Of a stretch of 64,000 nucleotides of DNA, positions 58,344 through 64,000 are shown one piece after another. The position numbers and the translations under genes were made by a program. The DNA comes from an uncultured Pseudomonadales bacterium (lineage in GTDB: Bacteria; Pseudomonadota; Gammaproteobacteria; Pseudomonadales; Azotimanducaceae). Location: contig OY282430.1 in the NCBI GenBank assembly GCA_958296025.1, positions 1,116,001 through 1,180,000 of the forward strand. Direction: 5' to 3'. Every line of letters begins with the position of its first letter. Position 1 is the stretch's first letter. The notes beneath the pieces were generated by a model that saw nothing but the letters and a program-made list of their open reading frames with translations, did no database searches and was not told the DNA's origin.

Positions 58344-59240
58344 CTAGCCGGATTTGCCGGACAGGGTGAAGCGCATGGACAAATCCAAGGGCCGCACATT
58401 CTTGGTCAGGGCGCCTAAGGAAATATAGTCCACCCCCGTTTGGGCCACCGTGCGGATGCGTTCTTCGCCGATGCCCCCGGACGCCTCCAGCTTGGCGCGG
58501 CCCCTTGCCAACGCCACGGCCTCGCGGATTTCCGCGATGGGGAAATTGTCCAGCAGGATATGAACGGCCCCGGCATCTAGCGCCTCTTGCAGCTCCGGCA
58601 GGGACTCCACCTCCACTTCAACGGTCATGCCATCGCCTCGGCGCCGGGCTTGGCGGACAGCCTCGCCGATGGGGCCGGCGGCGGCGATGTGGTTCTCCTT
58701 GATGAGATAGGCGTCGAACAGGCCGAGGCGGTGGTTGCGGCCGCCGCCGCAGCGCACGGCGTACTTCTGCGCCAAGCGCAGCCCGGGGATGGTCTTGCGG
58801 GTGTCCAGCAGTTGGCAGGCGGTGCCCTTGACCAGGTCCAGGAAGCGCCGGGTTTGCGTGGCGGTGGCACAAAGCAGCTGCGCGAAGTTCAGCACCGTCC
58901 GTTCCGCCGTTAGGATCGCCCTAGCTTGGCCGTGCAACTCGAACAGCGCCTGCCCGGCGCGGATGTCGTCGCCGTCCGCCACGTTCCAGGCAACGGCAAT
59001 GCCTCCGTCAAAGCGCCTAGCGACCTCATCCACCCAAGGCCGGCCGCAGAATACGCCGTCGTCGCGGCTGATGACCAGGCCGCGGCCGGCGGTCGTCGGG
59101 GAGATCAATGCCGCAGTGACGTCACCGCTGCCAACGTCTTCGGCAAGGGCCGCAGTCACGGAAGCGACGATGCTGGCCGGCAATTCCGGTGTCGTCGAAT
59201 CTTGGGTTTCGGGGCGCAGGGCCGTTCCTCGTTCAGTCAT
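58344..59240 (-). CDS. nadC: nicotinate-nucleotide pyrophosphorylase (carboxylating)
   Basis: Converts quinolinate and PRPP to nicotinate mononucleotide in NAD synthesis. ATG 59240 follows AAGGGCG; 298 aa. Signatures: ALAEDVGSGDVTAALI, ILTAERTVLNFAQLLCATAT, LLDTRKTIPGLRLAQKYAVR, GGGRNHRLGLFDAYLIKENH and DYISLGALTKNVRPLDLSMR. It is divergent from ampD, the same arrangement as in E. coli and Pseudomonas. Other NAD-synthesis genes are not in the window. Confidence 0.95.
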   Translation of the reverse strand: MTERGTALRPETQDSTTPELPASIVASVTAALAEDVGSGDVTAALISPTTAGRGLVISRDDGVFCGRPWVDEVARRFDGGIAVAWNVADGDDIRAGQALFELHGQARAILTAERTVLNFAQLLCATATQTRRFLDLVKGTACQLLDTRKTIPGLRLAQKYAVRCGGGRNHRLGLFDAYLIKENHIAAAGPIGEAVRQARRRGDGMTVEVEVESLPELQEALDAGAVHILLDNFPIAEIREAVALARGRAKLEASGGIGEERIRTVAQTGVDYISLGALTKNVRPLDLSMRFTLSGKSG

Positions 59241-59299
59241 TGGTCGCCCTTCCAGTCTGCGGCTTCCCCGCTGGCGGTTTCCTGTCGCGGGGTTGGTCA

Positions 59300-59340
59300 C
59301 AGGCAGCACTTCGTCATGCGCTTTCGCCGAGGGCTGCCTG
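59300..59340. promoter_or_regulatory. 8-bp inverted repeat in the nadC-ampD gap
   Basis: CAGGCAGC (59300-59307) and GCTGCCTG (59333-59340) are perfect inverted copies separated by 25 bases, in the 153-base divergent region. It could be an operator or a long-loop hairpin. Function unknown. Confidence 0.3.
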
Positions 59341-59393
59341 GGCCAAGCGCTTTTGGTGATTGCTGGGTTTGCTTATGCGAAGATGATTGTACC

Positions 59394-59969
59394 GTGCGCA
59401 TCGATTCCGACCATTGGCTGACTGAGACGCGACGGCTGGCCTCGCCCAATTGCGACGCCCGCCCTCGGCCGGGGGAGCTCAGCCTGATCGTCCTGCACGG
59501 CATCTCCCTGCCGCCGGGGGAGTTCGGCAGCGACTTGATCGATCGGCTGTTCACCAACCAATTGCGGCCGGACCCCGATGGCTCCCTGGCGGACTTGGCC
59601 GAACTGCGCGTTTCCAGCCACATCCTGATCGACCGCCGAGGGCACTGCACCCAATACGTTCCCTTCGACCAACGGGCTTGGCACGCCGGCCGCTCACTTT
59701 GGTGCGGCCGCCCCAATTGCAACGACTACGCCATCGGCGTGGAGTTGGAGGGCGTGGATGACCGCCCCTACGCGGAAGCCCAGTACCAACAGCTCATCCC
59801 CCTGCTGCGCACCCTTTTGGCGACCTATCCGGGCCTGTCGCCGGAAGCCGTCGTCGGCCACCAGGAAGTGGCGCCGGGGCGCAAGACGGACCCCGGTCCG
59901 GCCTTCGACTGGCGGCGGGTGCTGCTGGCGCTTGCAGGTTGGCGGCGGCAACGCCGGGGCCTCAATTAG
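59394..59969 (+). CDS. ampD: 1,6-anhydro-N-acetylmuramyl-L-alanine amidase AmpD
   Basis: Cytoplasmic zinc amidase that cleaves anhydromuropeptides in cell-wall recycling. GTG 59394 gives 191 aa (E. coli 183). Zinc ligand His35 lies in LIVLHGISLPPGEFGSD; RAWHAGRSLWCGRPNCNDYA and VGHQEVAPGRKTDPGPAFDW hold the others. No signal peptide, in agreement with cytoplasmic AmpD. Long open frame upstream is not homologous. In many species AmpD loss derepresses ampC; no ampR/ampC is seen here. Confidence 0.93.
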   Translation: MRIDSDHWLTETRRLASPNCDARPRPGELSLIVLHGISLPPGEFGSDLIDRLFTNQLRPDPDGSLADLAELRVSSHILIDRRGHCTQYVPFDQRAWHAGRSLWCGRPNCNDYAIGVELEGVDDRPYAEAQYQQLIPLLRTLLATYPGLSPEAVVGHQEVAPGRKTDPGPAFDWRRVLLALAGWRRQRRGLN

Positions 59970-60047
59970 GCTAAAATCCCCCTCCGTTTGCCGGTTTTGA
60001 GGTGGCCCCGCTGAACATGATCAACCCAATTGCCGAGGGATGGCCGC

Positions 60048-62720
60048 ATGGCGGCTGCTAGGGTTGTCGCCGACCTTGACCAGGACGAAACCCGGGAGTG
60101 GTTGGACTCCTTGGAGTTCGTCCTGAAGCACCAAGGGGTGGATCGCGCCAACTTCCTATTGGAGCGCCTGTCCGCCCGGATGACCCAGACTGGCGCTCGC
60201 CTGCCGTACACCATCACCACCCCCTACCGCAACACCATCCCATCCAGCCAGGAATCCTTCATGCCGGGGGATTTGTTCATGGAGCGGCGCATTCGCTCCC
60301 TGATCCGTTGGAATGCCTTGGCGATGGTGGTGCGCACCAACCGGCGGGAGGGGGACTTGGGCGGCCACATCTCCAGCTTCGCCTCCTCCGCCACGCTCTA
60401 TGACATCGGCTTCAACTACTTCTTCCGCGGCTGCGCCGACGACCGGGATGGCCGACCGACCGGCGATTTGGTCTATTTCCAAGGGCACGCCTCGCCTGGC
60501 ATCTACGCACGCTCCTTTCTGGAGGGGCGGCTGACGGAGCGGCAGCTGGACGGTTTCCGCCGAGAAGTGGACAGCTGCGGGCTGTCCTCCTATCCGCACC
60601 CTTGGCTGATGCCGGACTATTGGCAGTTCCCCACGGTCAGCATGGGCTTGGGGCCGCTGCAGGCCATCTATCAAGCGCACATCATGAAGTATCTGGACAG
60701 CCGCGGCCTAGTGCATATGGGCAACCGCAAGGTGTGGGCCTTCGTTGGCGACGGCGAATGCGATGAGCCGGAGTCCCTGGGCGCCCTGTCCTTAGCCGGG
60801 CGGGAGCGGCTGGACAACCTGATCTTCGTGGTCAACTGCAATCTGCAAAGGCTGGACGGCCCGGTGCGCGGCAACGGCAAGATCATTCAGGAGCTGGAGG
60901 GCCACTTCCGCGGCGCCGGCTGGAACGTCATCAAGGTGGTCTGGGGGCGGCTGTGGGACCCGTTGCTCGCCAAGGACGAACTGGGCCTGCTGCAGCAGTG
61001 CATGGACGAAACCGTCGATGGCGAGTACCAGAACTTCAAGGCCAAGGGCGGCGCCTATGTGCGGGAGCGCTTCTTTGGGAAGCATGAAGCCTTGCGGAAG
61101 ATGGTGGAGAACCTCACCGACGAGGACATCTACCGTCTTAACCGGGGCGGCCATGACCCATTCAAGGTCTATGCCGCCTACCACGCCGCCGTCCACCACA
61201 AGGGCGAGCCGACCGTCATTCTGGCCAAGACCGTCAAGGGCTACGGCATGGGGGACTTCGGCGAGTCGGAGAACGACACCCATCAGGTCAAAAAGCTGGA
61301 CCTAGCCGGCCTCAAACACTTCCGGGACCGCTTCGACATCCCCCTCGCCGACGCCGAACTCGAGAAAGTGCCCTTCTACCGCCCTAAGGACGACGCGCCG
61401 GAGATCATCTACTTAAAGGAGCGCCGCAAGAACTTGGGCGGCTTCATGCCGAAGCGCAGCGAGGCCAAGGAGGCTTTGGCCGTGCCGGGGCTGGACGCCT
61501 TTGCGGCGCAGTTGCGGGGCACCGGCGAACGGCCCAACTCCACCACCATGCAGTTCGTGCGCCTGTTGTCGGCCTTGGTGCGCAACAAGGAGATTGGCCC
61601 GCGCATCGTGCCCATCGTCCCGGACGAGGCCCGCACCTTCGGCATGGAGGGCATGTTCCGGCAGCTCGGCATCTATTCTTCGAAGGGCCAGTTGTACGAA
61701 CCGGAAGACGCGGGGGAGATCGCCGCTTATCGGGAGAAGAAGGACGGCCAGGTGCTGGAGGAGGGCATCAACGAAGCCGGTGCCTTCTCCGCTTGGCTTT
61801 CCGCCGCCACCTCCTACAGCACCCATCGCTTCACCCTGATCCCCTTCTACATCTACTACTCCATGTTCGGCTTTCAGCGCATCGGCGATTTGGCCTGGGC
61901 CGCCGGGGACATGCAGGCGCGGGGCTTCCTGCTGGGCGGCACTTCCGGGCGCACCACCCTCAACGGCGAAGGCCTGCAGCACCAGGACGGCCACAGCCAT
62001 GTGCTGGCCTCCACCATCCCCAACTGCATTTCCTACGACCCCTGCTACGCCTACGAACTGGCGGTGATCGTCCAGGACGGGCTGCGGCGCATGTTCACCG
62101 AGCGGGAACACATCTTTTACTACATCACCCTGATGAACGAGAACTATCCGCAGCCGCCCATGCCGGAGGGGGTGGAGGCCGGCATCCTCAAGGGCGCCTA
62201 TCGCCTGCAAGTGGCGGACGGGAGTGGTGCGATCAAGGTGCGCCTGTTGGGCAGCGGCGCCATATTGCGGGAGGTGCTGGCCGCCGCGGAGCTGCTCAAG
62301 GAATGGGAGGTGGCGGCGGAGGTCTATAGCGTCACCAGCTACAACGAGTTGGCGCGGGAGATGCGCGACGTCGCCCGCTGGAGCCTGCTGCATCCCGACG
62401 AGCCGCCCAAGCGCAGCTATGTGGCTGAACTGTTCGCCGGCGATGTCCCGGTCGTCGCCGCCAGCGACTATCAAAAATCCTTGGCCGAGCAGATTCGCGG
62501 GGACTTGACGGCCCCCTACGTCGTGCTGGGCACCGACGGCTTTGGCCGCAGCGACACCCGAGCGGAACTGCGCGGTTTCTTTGAAGTGGACCGCCGCTTC
62601 GTCGCCCTGTCCGCCTTGTCCGCCTTGGCGAGGGCGCAGAAGATGCCGGTGGAGGTGGTGCGCCAAGCCCGGGACGCCTTCGGCATCAGCCCAGACAAGC
62701 CCAATCCGCGGCTGGCTTAG
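60048..62720 (+). CDS. aceE: pyruvate dehydrogenase E1 component, homodimeric type
   Basis: Thiamine-diphosphate-dependent decarboxylase of the pyruvate dehydrogenase complex. ATG 60048 follows GAGGGA at 7 bases; 890 aa (E. coli 887). Conserved parts: YRNTIPSSQESFMPGDLFME, GDLVYFQGHASPGIYARSFL, the ThDP motif VWAFVGDGECDEPESLGALS and RARDAF-like C-terminus (RQARDAFGISPDKPNPRLA). TAAAAT at 59972 may be a -10 box. aceF follows 5 bases after the stop, the normal order. No pdhR lies upstream; ampD does. Confidence 0.96.
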   Translation: MAAARVVADLDQDETREWLDSLEFVLKHQGVDRANFLLERLSARMTQTGARLPYTITTPYRNTIPSSQESFMPGDLFMERRIRSLIRWNALAMVVRTNRREGDLGGHISSFASSATLYDIGFNYFFRGCADDRDGRPTGDLVYFQGHASPGIYARSFLEGRLTERQLDGFRREVDSCGLSSYPHPWLMPDYWQFPTVSMGLGPLQAIYQAHIMKYLDSRGLVHMGNRKVWAFVGDGECDEPESLGALSLAGRERLDNLIFVVNCNLQRLDGPVRGNGKIIQELEGHFRGAGWNVIKVVWGRLWDPLLAKDELGLLQQCMDETVDGEYQNFKAKGGAYVRERFFGKHEALRKMVENLTDEDIYRLNRGGHDPFKVYAAYHAAVHHKGEPTVILAKTVKGYGMGDFGESENDTHQVKKLDLAGLKHFRDRFDIPLADAELEKVPFYRPKDDAPEIIYLKERRKNLGGFMPKRSEAKEALAVPGLDAFAAQLRGTGERPNSTTMQFVRLLSALVRNKEIGPRIVPIVPDEARTFGMEGMFRQLGIYSSKGQLYEPEDAGEIAAYREKKDGQVLEEGINEAGAFSAWLSAATSYSTHRFTLIPFYIYYSMFGFQRIGDLAWAAGDMQARGFLLGGTSGRTTLNGEGLQHQDGHSHVLASTIPNCISYDPCYAYELAVIVQDGLRRMFTEREHIFYYITLMNENYPQPPMPEGVEAGILKGAYRLQVADGSGAIKVRLLGSGAILREVLAAAELLKEWEVAAEVYSVTSYNELAREMRDVARWSLLHPDEPPKRSYVAELFAGDVPVVAASDYQKSLAEQIRGDLTAPYVVLGTDGFGRSDTRAELRGFFEVDRRFVALSALSALARAQKMPVEVVRQARDAFGISPDKPNPRLA

Positions 62721-62725
62721 TTGGG

Positions 62726-64000
62726 ATGCCGCAAGCCATGAAGGAGGAGGTCCGCATCCCGGACATTGGCGACGCCGATGAGGTCTATGTCATCGAGTTG
62801 TGCGTGGCGCCGGGGGATGCGGTTGGCCCGGACGACGCCCTCGTCGTCATCGAGTCGGATAAGGCGTCTATGGAGGTGCCGGCCGGCGTTGGCGGCGTGG
62901 TCGATGCCTTGCTGGTGGCGGTTGACGACACGGTGGTGGAGGGGCAGGCCATCGCCCGCATTGACACTGGCCAGAAAGCAGGGGACGCCGAGGCCGATGC
63001 GGCGGAGTCAACAGCCGAGATTGCTGCCGAAGAGGAGCGGGCATCCGCCGCTAACGCGGCTCAAGGCGAACGTGCAGCCGATGCTGTCAAGGCCGGAAAC
63101 GAAGCTGCTGCCGGCCTGAGCGCCGTCCAAGCGGAAACGGCGACCTCTTCGCAAGCGGTTCCGGTTTCAGCGTCTGCTTCCAAACCGCCGGCAAGGACGT
63201 CAGCAGGACGGTCCTCGCAAAGCACAGGCCCCAAGCCCTCCAGCATGCCGGTTGCAGGAGAAGCATTGCCGCATTCACAGTTGGCGCCGCCATCCGCTGC
63301 CGCCCAACCCACTTCCTTGGAAGCGGCGGGAAGCCCTGGCGCAAGGGTTTACGCCGGCCCCGCCACTCGGCGCTTGGCTAGGGAGCTTGGGGTGCCGCTC
63401 ACCGAGGTCACCGGCAGCGGCGCCAGAGGCCGCATTCTCAAGGACGACGTCAAGCGCTACGTCAAGGGACGGCTGACCGCACCCAGCCGCGACGGTGGCC
63501 TGCCGACTTTGCCGGAGGTTGATTTCGCTAGATTTGGGGAGATCGAGGTGGCCCCCCTGTCCCGAATCCGCGCCGCCGGCGCCCAAAACCTGCACCGAAG
63601 TTGGCTGAACCTGCCCCATGTCACCCAGCACGACGAGGCGGACGCGACCGCATTGGAAGCCCTGCGCACCGCCCTCAAAGGCGAGGCCGCCGAGCGGCAG
63701 GTCTCCTTGTCGCCGCTGCCCTTCATCGTCAAGGCCTGCTGCTTGGCCTTGCAGGCGTTTCCCACCTGCAACGCCTCCTTGGACGGGGCAGCGGCCAACA
63801 CCATCTTGAAGCGCTACTACAACATCGGCATCGCCGTGGACACCGATCAGGGGCTGGTGGTGCCCGTGATCAAAGGTGTCGAAGGCAAGGGCGTTTGGGA
63901 GTTGGCGGCGGAAATCGCCGACTTGGCCGCCAAGGCCCGCAGCCAGCGGCTGCCCATGAACGCCATGCAGGGCGGCACCTTCAGCGTCTCCAGCCTCGGC
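62726..64000 (+). CDS. aceF: dihydrolipoyllysine acetyltransferase (PDH E2), partial
   Basis: E2 core of the pyruvate dehydrogenase complex; the frame runs off the window after 425 codons. One lipoyl domain is visible, with Lys46 in IESDKASMEV. A ~120-residue Ala/Ser/Glu-rich linker follows. The E3-binding domain is TRRLARELGVPLTEVTGSGA then RGRILKDDVKRYV. The acyltransferase domain starts near LSRIRAAGAQNLHRSWLNLP and HVTQHDEADATALEALR. E. coli AceF has three lipoyl domains; here one. ATG 62726 and ATG 62738 are both possible starts. Confidence 0.94.
   Translation, partial: MPQAMKEEVRIPDIGDADEVYVIELCVAPGDAVGPDDALVVIESDKASMEVPAGVGGVVDALLVAVDDTVVEGQAIARIDTGQKAGDAEADAAESTAEIAAEEERASAANAAQGERAADAVKAGNEAAAGLSAVQAETATSSQAVPVSASASKPPARTSAGRSSQSTGPKPSSMPVAGEALPHSQLAPPSAAAQPTSLEAAGSPGARVYAGPATRRLARELGVPLTEVTGSGARGRILKDDVKRYVKGRLTAPSRDGGLPTLPEVDFARFGEIEVAPLSRIRAAGAQNLHRSWLNLPHVTQHDEADATALEALRTALKGEAAERQVSLSPLPFIVKACCLALQAFPTCNASLDGAAANTILKRYYNIGIAVDTDQGLVVPVIKGVEGKGVWELAAEIADLAAKARSQRLPMNAMQGGTFSVSSLG

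Overview
The window is a GC-rich, densely coded bacterial chromosome segment. Gene content and order point to a gammaproteobacterium. The order rpoE-rseA-rseB-rseC-degQ(mucD)-lepA-lepB-rnc-era-recO matches the algU/muc cluster of Pseudomonas-like bacteria. The run map / rpsB-tsf-pyrH-frr-uppS-cdsA-rseP-bamA-skp-lpxD, then fabZ-lpxA, matches the classical gammaproteobacterial lipid A and outer-membrane assembly cluster. Eukaryote-like LRR and TPR proteins and a TonB receptor suggest a marine or host-associated lifestyle; that is inference only.

Layout. 0-6.1 kb: envelope-stress sigma factor, its anti-sigma and regulators, a DegQ-type protease and LepA. 6.2-12 kb: lepB, rnc, era, recO, relA and adk, tightly packed and often with overlapping start and stop codons. 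12-14.8 kb: moeA against tsaB and rsmJ. 15-21.9 kb: an accessory island with two large, divergently transcribed, secreted leucine-rich-repeat (LRR) proteins plus a frameshifted third copy. 21.9-25.9 kb: a short PlsB acyltransferase and a TPR-sulfotransferase fusion. 25.9-35.8 kb (minus strand): map-glnD-dapD-dapE-gspN-gspC-gspD, joining nitrogen sensing, lysine/diaminopimelate synthesis and part of a type II secretion system. 36-46.2 kb (plus strand): rpsB to lpxD. 46.3-55.2 kb (minus strand): an inserted operon of three paralogous exported hydrolase-like proteins, a TonB-dependent receptor, a small lipoprotein, a remnant ORF and an exported amidohydrolase. 55.3-64 kb: bolA, fabZ, lpxA, a CmoA-like methyltransferase, tRNA-Thr(CGU), nadC, ampD, aceE and the start of aceF, which runs off the window.

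How the genes work together. RpoE, RseA, RseB, RseC, the DegQ-type protease and the site-2 protease RseP form a nearly complete envelope-stress circuit. BamA, Skp, LpxD, FabZ and LpxA make and assemble the envelope it guards. The housekeeping genes look intact, but several essential ones lack an ATG start: lepA apparently starts at CTG, and rpsB, pyrH and glnD at TTG.

The two places most likely to hold undescribed biology are as follows. (1) The LRR island: 72-bp repeats are nearly invariant except for codons on the predicted concave face, and the C-terminal modules are duplicated in tandem and in inverted orientation. (2) The hydrolase-triplet/TonB-receptor operon, which splits lpxD from fabZ and has a promoter back-to-back with that of bolA.
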